From assembly GCF_047549485.1 (NCBI RefSeq), contig NZ_CP180191.1, forward strand, positions 3,472,001 through 3,536,000: 64,000 bases of DNA. The letters are read 5' to 3'. The number at the start of each line of letters is the position of its first letter. Position 1 is the stretch's first letter. Position numbers and translations under genes: made by a program. Origin of the DNA: Piscinibacterium candidicorallinum (GTDB taxonomy: Bacteria; Pseudomonadota; Gammaproteobacteria; Burkholderiales; Burkholderiaceae_C). Under the pieces are notes generated by a model. It made no database searches. It saw only the letters and a list, made by a program, of their open reading frames with translations, and had not been told where the DNA came from. Below, one piece after another: positions 33,106 to 41,939 of this stretch.

Positions 33106-34121
33106 TTGACCTGCGCAGCGATACCGTCACCCGCCCCACCGCCGCCATGCGTGCGGCGATGCTCGCCGCAGAGGTGGGCGACGACGTGTGGGGCGACGAC
33201 CCGACCGTGCAGCGCCTGCAGGCCGTGGTGGCCGAGCGCACGGGCTTCGAGGCCGCGCTCTTCATGCCCAGCGGCACCATGAGCAATCTGTGCGCCCTGA
33301 TGGCGCACTGCGAGCGTGGCGACGAATACATCGTCGGCCAGCTGGCACATACCTACAAGTACGAGGGCGGCGGTGCGGCGGTGCTCGGTTCGATCGTGCC
33401 GCAGCCCATCGAGCACGCGCCGGACGGCACGCTGCCACTGGAGAAGATTGCTGCCGCCATCAAGCACCATGGCCCCGGCCTGGGTGCGCACTTTGCGCGC
33501 TCGCGCCTGCTGGCGCTTGAGAACACCTTCAACGGCAAGGTGCTGGCGCGCGACTACGTGAGGGCCGCGCAGGAGCTGGCCCGCAGCCGCGGCCTGAGCC
33601 TGCACCTGGACGGCGCGCGTGTGGCCAATGCATCGGTGGCCAATGGCGAAAGCCTGCGCGAGACCTGCGCCGGCTTTGATTCGGTGTCGATCTGCTTTTC
33701 CAAGGGGCTGGGCTGCCCGGTGGGCTCGGTGCTGGTGGGCAGCAAGGCACTGCTGGAGCGCGCCTTCCGCTGGCGCAAGGTGGCAGGTGGCGGCATGCGC
33801 CAGGCCGGCATTCTGGCCGCGGCCCTGCTCTACGCGCTGGACCACCACATCGATCGACTGGCCGAGGACCATGCCAACGCTGCTTTCCTGGCCGAGGGTC
33901 TGCGCAGCATCGACGAAGTGAGCGTGACGGACTGCGCGACCAACATGGTGTTTGCGCAGTTCCCGCAGGCGCACTGCGTGCCGCTGGAAGCGCATCTCAA
34001 GGCGCGCGGCATTCTGATTCAGGTGCTCTACGGCACTCGCATGGTGACGCATCTGGATGTGAGCGGTGCCGACATCGACCGCGTGGTGGCCGAGATCAAG
34101 AACTACTTTGCGAAGGTCTGA
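33102..34121 (+). CDS. ltaE: Low-specificity L-threonine aldolase
   Basis: The protein has 339 residues from the GTG at 33102, which overlaps the trpE stop (GTGA). The protein then opens with IDLRSDTVTRPT, the invariant family start. It is a PLP fold-type I enzyme with MPSGTMSNL, LHLDGARVANA and the Schiff-base Lys in CFSKGLGCPVGSVL. It splits threonine or allo-threonine into glycine and acetaldehyde. It sits inside the tryptophan operon, 3 bases before trpG, and is likely to be translationally coupled. Beta-hydroxy-amino-acid cleavage has no direct step in Trp synthesis, so the placement is unusual. Confidence 0.93.
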   Translation: MIDLRSDTVTRPTAAMRAAMLAAEVGDDVWGDDPTVQRLQAVVAERTGFEAALFMPSGTMSNLCALMAHCERGDEYIVGQLAHTYKYEGGGAAVLGSIVPQPIEHAPDGTLPLEKIAAAIKHHGPGLGAHFARSRLLALENTFNGKVLARDYVRAAQELARSRGLSLHLDGARVANASVANGESLRETCAGFDSVSICFSKGLGCPVGSVLVGSKALLERAFRWRKVAGGGMRQAGILAAALLYALDHHIDRLAEDHANAAFLAEGLRSIDEVSVTDCATNMVFAQFPQAHCVPLEAHLKARGILIQVLYGTRMVTHLDVSGADIDRVVAEIKNYFAKV

Positions 34122-34124
34122 ACC

Positions 34125-34712
34125 ATGCTGGTGATGATCGACAACTACGACAGCTTTACCTACAACCTCGTGCAGTACTTCGGCGAGCTCGGCGAGGACG
34201 TGCGTGTGTTCCGCAATGACGAGACCACGCCGCAGGCCATCGAGACGCTGCGGCCGGACCGCATCTGCATCAGCCCGGGGCCCTGTGCACCCGCGCAGGC
34301 CGGCATCTCGATTGCCACCATCCGCCACTTTGCCGGCAAGCTGCCGGTGCTCGGCGTGTGTCTGGGCCACCAGGCGATTGGCGAGGCCTTCGGTGGCAAG
34401 GTGATCAAGGCCCGCAAGGTCATGCATGGCAAGACCGACGCCATCGAGACCAAGCAGCAAGGGGTGTTTGCCAATCTGCCGCGCAGCTTTACGGTCACGC
34501 GCTACCACTCGCTCGCCATCGAGCGCGAGAGCCTGCCGGCCGAGCTGATGGTCACCGCCTGGACCGAGGATGGCGAGATCATGGGCGTGAAGCACAAGAT
34601 CCACGCCGTCGAGGGCGTGCAGTTTCACCCGGAGTCCATCCTGTCGGAGTACGGGCGTGACCTGCTGCGCAACTTCCTGAACCAATCTGCCGCCACTGCG
34701 AGCGCCCACTGA
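34125..34712 (+). CDS. trpG: Anthranilate synthase component II (glutamine amidotransferase)
   Basis: The protein has 195 residues. It provides ammonia from glutamine to TrpE. It opens with MLVMIDNYDSFTYNLVQYF. The oxyanion strand is SPGPCAP, the nucleophile is Cys79 in LGVCLGHQAIGEAFGG, and the His-Glu pair is in GVQFHPESI. The same subunit often serves 4-amino-4-deoxychorismate synthase (PabA) in betaproteobacteria, which is possible here since no separate pabA is visible in the window. It is third in the operon. Confidence 0.95.
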   Translation: MLVMIDNYDSFTYNLVQYFGELGEDVRVFRNDETTPQAIETLRPDRICISPGPCAPAQAGISIATIRHFAGKLPVLGVCLGHQAIGEAFGGKVIKARKVMHGKTDAIETKQQGVFANLPRSFTVTRYHSLAIERESLPAELMVTAWTEDGEIMGVKHKIHAVEGVQFHPESILSEYGRDLLRNFLNQSAATASAH

Positions 34713-34727
34713 GCGCGGAGCCCCACC

Positions 34728-35759
34728 ATGCCCATCACCCCGAACGAAGCCCTGCAACGCACCATCGAGCACCGCGAGATCTTCCATGACGAGATGGTCA
34801 AGATCATGCGCATGATCATGAGTGGTGAGATCTCGCCGGCCATGACGGCAGCCATCCTCACGGGCCTGCGCGTGAAGAAGGAAACCATCGGCGAGATCAC
34901 CGCGGCAGCCCAGGTCATGCGCGAATTCGCCACCAAGGTGCCGGTGCAGTCCCACGCCCATCTGGTCGATGTGGTCGGCACCGGTGGGGATGCTGCACAC
35001 ACCTTCAACATCTCCACGGCCAGCATGTTCGTCGCCGCGGCGGCCGGCGCCAAGGTAGCCAAGCATGGCGGGCGCAGCGTGTCTTCCAAGAGCGGCAGCG
35101 CCGATGTGCTCGAGGCCCTGGGCGTGAACCTCAATCAGTCCCCCGCACGCATTGCCGAATGCATCGACAAGCTCGGGCTGGGCTTCATGTTCGCGCCGAA
35201 CCACCATCCGGCCATGAAGAACGTCGCCCCGATCCGCAAGGAGCTTGGCGTACGTACCATCTTCAACATCCTCGGGCCCCTGACGAACCCGGCGGGCGCA
35301 CCCAACATCCTGATGGGCGTGTTCCACCCGGATCTGGTGGGCATCCAGGTGCGCGTGCTGCAGCGCCTGGGCGCCGAGCATGCCGTGGTGGTCTACGGCA
35401 AGGACGGCATGGACGAGGTGTCGCTCGGTGCCGCCACCATGGTGGGTGAACTGAAGAACGGCGAAGTCCAGGAGTACGAAATCCACCCAGAGGACTTCGG
35501 TCTGGCGATGTTCAGCAACCGCGGCCTGAAGGTGCTGGACGCGGCGGAATCCAAAACCATGCTGCTCGAAGCGCTGGGCGACACACCGGGCACGCCGCGC
35601 GACATCGTGATCTTCAACGCAGGCGTCGCGCTCTATGCCGCGAATGTGGCCGCCGACATCCCGGCGGGCATTGTGCTTGCACGCGAGGCGATCCGCTCCG
35701 GCGCGGCACGACGCAAGCTGGACGACTTCGTAGCCTTCAACGCAAGTTCGAGCCTATGA
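34728..35759 (+). CDS. trpD: Anthranilate phosphoribosyltransferase
   Basis: The protein has 343 residues. It transfers phosphoribose from PRPP to anthranilate. It has the helical N-terminal domain with MSGEISPAMTAA, the PRPP-binding loop VVGTGGDAAHTFNIST, KHGGRSVSSKSGSAD, and FNILGPLTNPA. All are intact and the length is normal. The start lies 15 bases after trpG. Its stop overlaps the trpC start (ATGA, 35756-35759). Confidence 0.97.
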   Translation: MPITPNEALQRTIEHREIFHDEMVKIMRMIMSGEISPAMTAAILTGLRVKKETIGEITAAAQVMREFATKVPVQSHAHLVDVVGTGGDAAHTFNISTASMFVAAAAGAKVAKHGGRSVSSKSGSADVLEALGVNLNQSPARIAECIDKLGLGFMFAPNHHPAMKNVAPIRKELGVRTIFNILGPLTNPAGAPNILMGVFHPDLVGIQVRVLQRLGAEHAVVVYGKDGMDEVSLGAATMVGELKNGEVQEYEIHPEDFGLAMFSNRGLKVLDAAESKTMLLEALGDTPGTPRDIVIFNAGVALYAANVAADIPAGIVLAREAIRSGAARRKLDDFVAFNASSSL

Positions 35760-36547
35760 GCGACATCCTGACCCGGATCCTCGCCACCAAGCGCGAGGAG
35801 ATCGCATCCGGCCTGAAGATCCGCCCGCTGGCCGACGTCCGCGCACAGGGCGAAGCCCGGCGCGGGCAGCAGCGCGGCTTTGCACAGGCCATGCAGGCCC
35901 GCGTCGCCGCAGGCCATGCCGCCGTGATCGCGGAGGTGAAGAAGGCCAGTCCGAGCAAGGGCGTGATGCGCGACCCGTTCTACCCCGCCGTGATTGCGCA
36001 CAGTTATGCGCTGCATCACGCCATCTGCCTGTCCGTGCTGACGGACGTGCAGTACTTCCAGGGCAGCGCGGACTACCTGCGCCAGGCGCGCGCTGTCTGC
36101 ACGCTGCCTGTGATCCGCAAGGACTTCATCATCGACGAGTACCAGGTGGCCGAGGCGGCTGCCATGGGTGCCGATGCCATCCTGCTGATCGTGGCGGCGC
36201 TCGACGCATCCGCGCTGCACGATCTGGAGGCCTGCGCGGCGCACTACGGCCTGGATGTGCTGGTGGAGGTGCATGACGCGGCCGAGCTCGATGTGGCGCT
36301 CACCCTCAAGACGCCGCTTGTGGGCATCAATAACCGCAATCTGCGTACCTTCGACGTCACCCTCGACACTACGCTGAATCTGCTGGCACAGATCCCTGCG
36401 GACCGGCTGGTGGTCACGGAGTCCGGCATCCACACACCGGGCGATGTGGCGAAGATGCGCGCCGCCGGCGTGCATGCCTTTCTGGTGGGCGAAGCCTTCA
36501 TGCGCGCGGCCGACCCCGGCACCGAGCTGGCGCGGCTGTTTGCCTGA
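35756..36547 (+). CDS. trpC: Indole-3-glycerol phosphate synthase
   Basis: The protein has 263 residues. It is a TIM barrel that closes the indole ring in tryptophan synthesis. It opens MSDILTRILATKREEI. Signatures are VIAEVKKASPSKGVM, SVLTDVQYFQGS, PVIRKDFIIDEYQ, GINNRNLRTF and ESGIHTPGD. It is stand-alone and not fused to TrpF. It overlaps trpD by 4 bases and ung by 1 base (TGATG), so translational coupling is likely. trpF, trpB and trpA are not in the window. Confidence 0.97.
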   Translation: MSDILTRILATKREEIASGLKIRPLADVRAQGEARRGQQRGFAQAMQARVAAGHAAVIAEVKKASPSKGVMRDPFYPAVIAHSYALHHAICLSVLTDVQYFQGSADYLRQARAVCTLPVIRKDFIIDEYQVAEAAAMGADAILLIVAALDASALHDLEACAAHYGLDVLVEVHDAAELDVALTLKTPLVGINNRNLRTFDVTLDTTLNLLAQIPADRLVVTESGIHTPGDVAKMRAAGVHAFLVGEAFMRAADPGTELARLFA

Positions 36548-37278
36548 TGACGATTACTCGCGATTTGTTCGGTGGCGCAGATCCGGCTGCACTCAGTGTG
36601 CCGCTCGCGCGGTGCTTCGACGCACTGCCCTCCGACTGGCAAGCCTTGGCACCGCGATTTCTTGCGAGCAGCATGAAGATGGAGCTGTGCGCCACGGTGG
36701 ACGCACGACGTGCGGCGGGCGCCACGATCTACCCGCCGCAACCCTTTGCCACGCTGCACGAACTTGACCCGGCTGCAGCGCGTGTCGTGGTGCTCGGGCA
36801 GGACCCGTATCACGGCGCCGGGCAGGCACAGGGTCGCGCCTTCTCGGTGCCCGTCGGCATGAAGCTGCCGCCCAGCCTGCGCAACATCTACACCGAGATC
36901 AGCCGCGAGTTCGGTACACCACTGCCAGGTAGCGGCGACCTCAGCCGATGGGTTCAGCAAGGCGTTCTGCTGCTGAACACCGTGCTCACCGTGGAAGACG
37001 GCGCCGCGGCGAGCCATGCGGCGCTGGGCTGGGAAACGTTCACCGACGAACTCATCGGTTGGCTGGGCCAGCAAGCGCGGCCACTGGCCTTTTTGCTCTG
37101 GGGCGCACCAGCGCAGAAGAAGCGTGCGCTGATCGGGCCGCAGCATCTGGTGCTCTGCGCCAACCATCCTTCGCCCCTGTCGGCGCGGCGGCCGCCGGTG
37201 CCCTTCATCGGCTGCGGGCACTTCGGTCAGGTCAATGCCTGGCTGAGCGCGCGGGGCGAGGCGCCGATCAACTGGTAG
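36547..37278 (+). CDS. ung: Uracil-DNA glycosylase
   Basis: The protein has 243 residues. It removes uracil from DNA. It has the water-activating loop GQDPYHGAGQAQGRAFSV (84-101) with the catalytic Asp, GVLLLNTVLTVE, and the minor-groove loop HPSPLSARRPP with the catalytic His. This is family 1 (Ung). It starts on the last base of the trpC stop, so it is the tail of the trp operon. It is tail-to-tail with the next gene across 9 bases. Confidence 0.95.
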   Translation: MTITRDLFGGADPAALSVPLARCFDALPSDWQALAPRFLASSMKMELCATVDARRAAGATIYPPQPFATLHELDPAAARVVVLGQDPYHGAGQAQGRAFSVPVGMKLPPSLRNIYTEISREFGTPLPGSGDLSRWVQQGVLLLNTVLTVEDGAAASHAALGWETFTDELIGWLGQQARPLAFLLWGAPAQKKRALIGPQHLVLCANHPSPLSARRPPVPFIGCGHFGQVNAWLSARGEAPINW

Positions 37279-37287
37279 GCGATCCAC

Positions 37288-38160
37288 TCAGCTGGATCGG
37301 CCGCTGCGCACCTGCTGCGTTGCGCTGATGAAGCGCTCCACGGTGGCGCGGTACTCCGCGTTGCCCATGGTGGAAAAGCCGCTGTGGTTGCCGCCCTCCA
37401 CGATCAGAAGCTGCCGGGCCGAAGCCGGCGCCTTCTGCGCAGCGGCGTAGAGCTGCTCACTCATGCGGTAGGGGATCACGCCGTCGCGTGTGCCATGGAT
37501 GAAGAGCACCGGCTTGTTCAGCTCGCGGACCTTGGCTAGTGAATCGAAGTCCTGCGTGATGAGCAGGCTCAAGCCTGGCACCCAGCCCCACTTGAACTCG
37601 CGCACCAGGTCGGCAATGCGGGTGAAGCTGGCTTCCACGATCAGGCCTGCAAACTGGCCCTGTGTGTCCTTGCGCGTGGCGAGATCGATGGCGATCGCGC
37701 CACCGAGGCTGTGGCCATACACGTACCGCTGATCCGCCCTTGGCTCGCGGCGCTTCAGTTCCTCGAAGGCCAGGCGCGCATCTTCGTAGGCAGACTCTTC
37801 CGACGGCACACGGGGGCTGGAGGCGCCAAAGCCCCGGTAGTCGATGGCCAGCACGTTGAAACCCATCTGCTGCCAGCGCTCGATGCGGAACACGCTGCCG
37901 TTCAGGTTCCAGCGCGCACCGTGCAGGTAAAGCAGCGTGGGCGCACTCGGCGCGGCCGCGGGCAGGTACCAAGTGCGGACGGTCTCGCTGCCCAGCTTGA
38001 GGTCGAACACTTCGGTGCCGGCCGGCGCCTCGCGCGACCAGCGCGGCGCACCTTCCTCGACGCGGAAGATGGCCTTGCGCTGCGCAGTGTCCAGACTGGC
38101 GCAGCCACCGATGACGAGCACAGCCACCAGGGCCGCCAGCAGGACGCGCAGATGCTTCAT
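37288..38160 (-). CDS. Alpha/beta-hydrolase lipoprotein
   Basis: The protein has 290 residues from the ATG at 38158-38160. That start gives a lipoprotein signal (LVIGGC lipobox), while the longer frame upstream does not. The hydrolase fold has an oxyanion segment LYLHGARWNLNG, the nucleophile elbow GHSLGG (Ser in YVYGHSLGGAIAIDLA), Asp in FIHGTRDGVIP, and a C-terminal His in EGGNHSGFS, giving a complete Ser-Asp-His triad. It resembles BEM46/serine aminopeptidase S33-type hydrolases. The substrate is unknown. It is probably anchored in the membrane facing the periplasm. It is divergent from the nitronate monooxygenase gene. Confidence 0.82.
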   Translation of the reverse strand: MKHLRVLLAALVAVLVIGGCASLDTAQRKAIFRVEEGAPRWSREAPAGTEVFDLKLGSETVRTWYLPAAAPSAPTLLYLHGARWNLNGSVFRIERWQQMGFNVLAIDYRGFGASSPRVPSEESAYEDARLAFEELKRREPRADQRYVYGHSLGGAIAIDLATRKDTQGQFAGLIVEASFTRIADLVREFKWGWVPGLSLLITQDFDSLAKVRELNKPVLFIHGTRDGVIPYRMSEQLYAAAQKAPASARQLLIVEGGNHSGFSTMGNAEYRATVERFISATQQVRSGRSS

Positions 38161-38247
38161 GGGTGCATACGATGCCAAAACCGAGCCGGGGTTCAAACAC
38201 ACGCATTCCCGCTGCCATGGACGGCTGCTACGATTGCCCGCTGTTTT

Positions 38248-38261
38248 CGAACGATCGTTCG
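38248..38261. promoter_or_regulatory. Perfect 14-bp palindrome, candidate operator
   Basis: CGAACGATCGTTCG reads the same on both strands. It lies 19 bases before the nitronate monooxygenase start, just ahead of a CAGGAG ribosome site, in the divergent gap with the hydrolase gene. Symmetry and spacing look like a TetR-family operator; no regulator gene is adjacent. Confidence 0.6.
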
Positions 38262-38280
38262 TTTTTCAGGAGTTTCTGCA

Positions 38281-39258
38281 ATGTCGCTGCACGCCCTGCT
38301 CAAGGATCGCCTGTCTGTGCCGGTGATCGCCAGCCCGATGTTCATCCTCTCGAACCCGAAGATGGTGATTGAGCAGTGCAAGGCCGGCGTGGTGGGCAGC
38401 TTTCCGGCGCTCAACGCGCGCCCGGCCAGCCAGCTCGATGAATGGCTGCACGAGATCACCGAGACCCTGGACGCGCACAACAAGGCCAACCCGGACCGGC
38501 CGGCTGCGCCATTTGCCATCAACCAGATCGTGCACAAGAGCAATGACCGGCTCGAGCACGACCTGGAGATGACCGTGAAGTGGAAGGTGCCCATCGTCAT
38601 CACCAGCCTGGGCGCGCGTGAGGACGTGAACGCCGCCGTGCACAGCTACGGCGGCTACACCCTGCACGACATCATCAACGACCGCTTTGCACGCAAGGCG
38701 ATCGAGAAGGGTGCTGACGGCATCATCGCCGTCGCAGCCGGTGCGGGCGGCCACGCGGGCACGCTCTCGCCGTTTGCACTGGTGCAGGAGATCCGCCAGT
38801 GGTTCGACGGCCCACTGCTTCTCTCGGGCTCGATCGCCACCGGCCGCGCCGTGCTTGCCGCCCAGGCCATGGGCGCGGACTACGGCTACATCGGCAGCGC
38901 ATTTATCGCCACCGAGGAAGCGCGCTGCGCCGACGACTACAAGCAGGCCGTGGTTGACTGCAAGGCGGACGACATCGTTTACACCAACCTGTTCACCGGC
39001 GTGCACGGCAACTACCTAAAGCCCTCCATCGTCGCGGCAGGTCTCGATCCGGATCACCTCCCCGAGAGCGATCCAAGCAAGATGAACTTCGGCTCGGGCG
39101 GTACCGAAGCCAAGAAGGCCTGGAAGGACATCTGGGGCTGCGGCCAGGGCATTGGCGCCGTGGACGCCATCGTTCCTGTGCGCGAACGGGTGGCACGTCT
39201 GGCCGGCGAATACCGCGAGGCCTGCCGCATGATCGAGGGCCTTACAGCGCGCTACTGA
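38281..39258 (+). CDS. Nitronate monooxygenase-like FMN enzyme (NMO/2-nitropropane dioxygenase family)
   Basis: The protein has 325 residues from the ATG at 38281, after a CAGGAG site; a longer in-frame reading exists, but it crosses the palindrome and the opposite gene. It is a TIM barrel with the opening VPVIASPMFILSNPKMVIEQCKAGVVGSFP, VIAVAAGAGGHAGTLSPFALV, LLLSGSIATGRAVLAAQAMGAD and YIGSAFIATEEA. These are typical of class I nitronate monooxygenases and of enoyl-ACP-reductase-II-like relatives. It would oxidise alkyl nitronates with FMN and O2 in the cytoplasm. The substrate is not certain. Confidence 0.88.
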   Translation: MSLHALLKDRLSVPVIASPMFILSNPKMVIEQCKAGVVGSFPALNARPASQLDEWLHEITETLDAHNKANPDRPAAPFAINQIVHKSNDRLEHDLEMTVKWKVPIVITSLGAREDVNAAVHSYGGYTLHDIINDRFARKAIEKGADGIIAVAAGAGGHAGTLSPFALVQEIRQWFDGPLLLSGSIATGRAVLAAQAMGADYGYIGSAFIATEEARCADDYKQAVVDCKADDIVYTNLFTGVHGNYLKPSIVAAGLDPDHLPESDPSKMNFGSGGTEAKKAWKDIWGCGQGIGAVDAIVPVRERVARLAGEYREACRMIEGLTARY

Positions 39259-39411
39259 GCGGGCGCCGGAGCGGGCTGCCGCGCAATTCAGGCAAATCCC
39301 GGTCAAGGAATGCGCGTGTTTCACGCCTGACCGAGCGTGCCGAAGCGGCCGAGCGGGTATCTTTCTGCGTGATGCTCCTTGAGAAGACGCAGGCCGCGTC
39401 GCAGGCAGACC

Positions 39412-40563
39412 GTGGCCTTTGATATCCGCACCATGTTCATGATCGCCGCCCTCCTGGGGCTGGCGATGGGCGCCATCGTGCTGCTGATGCAGCGTTCGGC
39501 GCCCAGTTCGGTGCGCGGCCTGCTGGAAACCGGCTGGTCAGCCATCGCCTTTGCGGTCGCCTCGCTGCTGATCGCGTTGCGCGACCATGTGCCCGAGATC
39601 CTGAGCTTCCTGCTGGCCAACGTGATGCTCTATGTGGCACTGGCAGCCAACGCCCATGGTGTGGCGCGCTTCTACCACCGCAGCGATCTGGCGCGGCCGA
39701 TCTACGGCATCGCCCTGCTGTGCAGCGTCATCTACTGCATCATTTATGCGCTTGGCGCAGGCATCCAGGGGCGCGTATACGTCTACACGGGCGTGCTCCT
39801 GGTGCTGTTCGGCATCAAGACCTGGCTGCTGCTGCGCGAGACCCGCGGCAACCGCGGCATCGGCTGGGGGATCATGCTCGTGCTCACGGTGACCATGATG
39901 CTGCTGGCCAGCGCGCGGGCGCTCGCCTTTGCCACCTCGCCGGTGGCCGACAGCGTGTTCTCGCAGCATCCGATCAACATTGCGCACGGCGTGGGCAGCA
40001 TGTTTGCGCTGGTCTTCATGACCCTGGCCTTCATCCTGGCCGTCAACGAGCGCTACCGCCAGGTGCTGCAGGATCTGGCCTACACCGACTCGCTCACCGG
40101 GCTGATGAACCGGCGCGCCTTCATGGACGCAATGGCGCGCGAACACGCCAAGGTGCAGCGCGGCCAGAGTTCCTACTGCGTGGCCGTGGCCGATCTGGAC
40201 CACTTCAAGCGCATCAATGACGCCCTCGGTCACGCGGCTGGTGACCGGGTGCTGGAGTCCTTTGCCTCCCGAGTGCAGGCCTGCATCCGCCCTGGCGATG
40301 TAGTGGGCCGCATCGGCGGCGAGGAATTCGCCATCGGCCTGCCCGGCGTGAGTCAGGCCGATGGCATGCAGATCATCGAACGCATCCGCAAGCTGGTGGC
40401 AGCTACGCCGGTGAACTGGCGCGGCCAACCCGTCATGATTACGGTGTCGATCGGCCTGTCACGCTGCAAGGACGCCGATACCAGCTTCGAGCAGGTGCTG
40501 CTGCGCGCCGACCAGGCGCTCTACGACGCCAAGCTCACGCGCGACGCCACAGCCGCGAAGTAG
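39412..40563 (+). CDS. Membrane diguanylate cyclase (GGDEF)
   Basis: The protein has 383 residues from a GTG at 39412. An upstream TTG (39379) gives a poor Arg-rich extension, and ATG 39433 is another option. It has about six membrane helices (residues 8-205, with no known sensor family recognised). The GGDEF domain has DSLTGLMNRRAF, DLDHFKRINDALGH and the active-site GGEEF (about 302-306). An RxxD inhibitory I-site (RPGD) lies five residues before it, so product feedback is expected. It should be an active cyclic-di-GMP synthase. Confidence 0.9.
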   Translation: MAFDIRTMFMIAALLGLAMGAIVLLMQRSAPSSVRGLLETGWSAIAFAVASLLIALRDHVPEILSFLLANVMLYVALAANAHGVARFYHRSDLARPIYGIALLCSVIYCIIYALGAGIQGRVYVYTGVLLVLFGIKTWLLLRETRGNRGIGWGIMLVLTVTMMLLASARALAFATSPVADSVFSQHPINIAHGVGSMFALVFMTLAFILAVNERYRQVLQDLAYTDSLTGLMNRRAFMDAMAREHAKVQRGQSSYCVAVADLDHFKRINDALGHAAGDRVLESFASRVQACIRPGDVVGRIGGEEFAIGLPGVSQADGMQIIERIRKLVAATPVNWRGQPVMITVSIGLSRCKDADTSFEQVLLRADQALYDAKLTRDATAAK

Positions 40564-40631
40564 CGGTCCTCCCCCATCGACCCCACATCGCGCAGCCCGG
40601 CAGGCTGCCCAACGCAGGACATTCAAGCCCC

Positions 40632-41720
40632 ATGGACTGGACGCGCCACGCGATTGCCAAGATCGAAGCGGACTTTCGCCGCTCCAGCGACACGCATCTC
40701 ATTGCCGTGGCGCTGCCCGGCTTTGCGGGCATCGACCTGTATTTCAAGGACGAGAGCAGCCACCCCACCGGCAGCCTGAAGCACCGCCTCGCGCGCTCGC
40801 TGTTTCTCTACGCCCTGTGCAACGGCTGGCTGCGCGAGGGCAGCACGGTGGTGGAAGCGTCCAGCGGCTCCACGGCGATTTCCGAGGCCTACTTCGCGCG
40901 CCTGCTCGGCCTGCCCTTCGTGGCCGTGATGCCGGCGAGCACCTCGGCCGAGAAGATCGCCGCGATCGAGTTCTACGGCGGGCGCTGCGATCTTGTGGCG
41001 CACTCCGCGCAGGTCTATACCCGCGCCGCGCAGATCGCTCGCGAGACCGGCGGCCACTACATGGACCAGTTCACCTACGCGGAGCGGGCCACGGACTGGC
41101 GCAGCAACAACAACATTGCCGAAAGCCTGTTCGAGCAGATGGCGCTGGAGCCGCACCCCGTGCCCACGTGGATCGTGACTGGCGCTGGCACTGGCGGCAC
41201 AGCAGCCACACTGGGCCGCTTCGTGCGCTACCGCCAGCACCCCACGCGCGTGCTGGTGGCCGACCCCGAGCACAGCGTGTTCTTCGACCACTACCGCACG
41301 CGCGACTGCAGCCTGACGGCCGAGCAGGGTTCGCGCATCGAAGGCATCGGCCGGCCGCGGGTGGAGGCCTCCTTTCTGCCAAGCATCATCGACGCGATGG
41401 TCAAGGTGCCCGATGCGCTCTCAATCGCTGCAGCGCATGAGCTGAGCGCACGCCTGGGTCGGCGCGTCGGCGGCTCCACGGGTACCAACCTCGCAGCCGC
41501 GCTGTGGGCGGCGCAGCAGATGAAGCAGCGCGGCGAAACCGGCTCGATCGTCGCCATCCTGTGCGACGCCGGCGAGCGCTACGGGCGCACCTACTTCGAT
41601 GCCGACTGGCTCGCGGCGCAGGGCTTTGCGCTGGATGTGCCGCGCGCGCAGGTGCGCTTGGCGATGGACCAGGGCGAAGCGATTGCGCTGGCTGCGGCCG
41701 GCGCCGTGCAGACTGCCTAG
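40632..41720 (+). CDS. PLP-dependent cysteine synthase-like enzyme
   Basis: The protein has 362 residues, PLP fold type II. Lys50 in HPTGSLKHRLA is the Schiff-base residue. The substrate loop is EASSGSTAISEAYFA. The PLP phosphate site GAGTGGTAATLGRF and a C-terminal ILCDAGERY are present. It is longer than CysK and belongs to the 'PLP-dependent cysteine synthase family' that includes cysteine desulfhydrases. The reaction (cysteine synthesis or breakdown) cannot be told by eye. It is monocistronic, followed by a repeat element. Confidence 0.85.
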   Translation: MDWTRHAIAKIEADFRRSSDTHLIAVALPGFAGIDLYFKDESSHPTGSLKHRLARSLFLYALCNGWLREGSTVVEASSGSTAISEAYFARLLGLPFVAVMPASTSAEKIAAIEFYGGRCDLVAHSAQVYTRAAQIARETGGHYMDQFTYAERATDWRSNNNIAESLFEQMALEPHPVPTWIVTGAGTGGTAATLGRFVRYRQHPTRVLVADPEHSVFFDHYRTRDCSLTAEQGSRIEGIGRPRVEASFLPSIIDAMVKVPDALSIAAAHELSARLGRRVGGSTGTNLAAALWAAQQMKQRGETGSIVAILCDAGERYGRTYFDADWLAAQGFALDVPRAQVRLAMDQGEAIALAAAGAVQTA

Positions 41721-41786
41721 GCGCCGCGCACGTGCACAGTGGCGTTTCCGCAGTGCTGGTGCACTTCTTCAGGCCGGTGGCCTGAA

Positions 41787-41887
41787 TCCGCTTGCCTGGT
41801 GGCCCTCTTCAGGCACCCTCTCTGAAGACGCTTGGTGGATGCGGTTCTTCAAGGCAACACCCTGAAGAACCGCATGGAACAAGCGGA
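41787..41887 (+). repeat. Dispersed hairpin repeat, diverged copy (A)
   Basis: A 101-bp intergenic element bounded by TCCGCTTG and CAAGCGGA. Its central 54 bases (41821-41874) match 44165-44218 at 46 positions, including the TGAAGACGCTTG and CTGAAGAACCGCA blocks. The outer arms are more diverged than in copy B. It lies between a plus-strand and a minus-strand gene that face each other. Confidence 0.75.
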
Positions 41888-41939
41888 ACCAGGCATGCCG
41901 CCGTGCAGAACCCGCGCCCGGCGCAGCCTGATGCAGCGC

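Noticed and set aside
33000..35486. 828-codon open frame on the minus strand opposite ltaE, trpG and trpD
   Set aside because: Codon mirror of strongly recognised plus-strand genes in GC-rich DNA; sequence is His/Leu/Gly-rich with no family resemblance.
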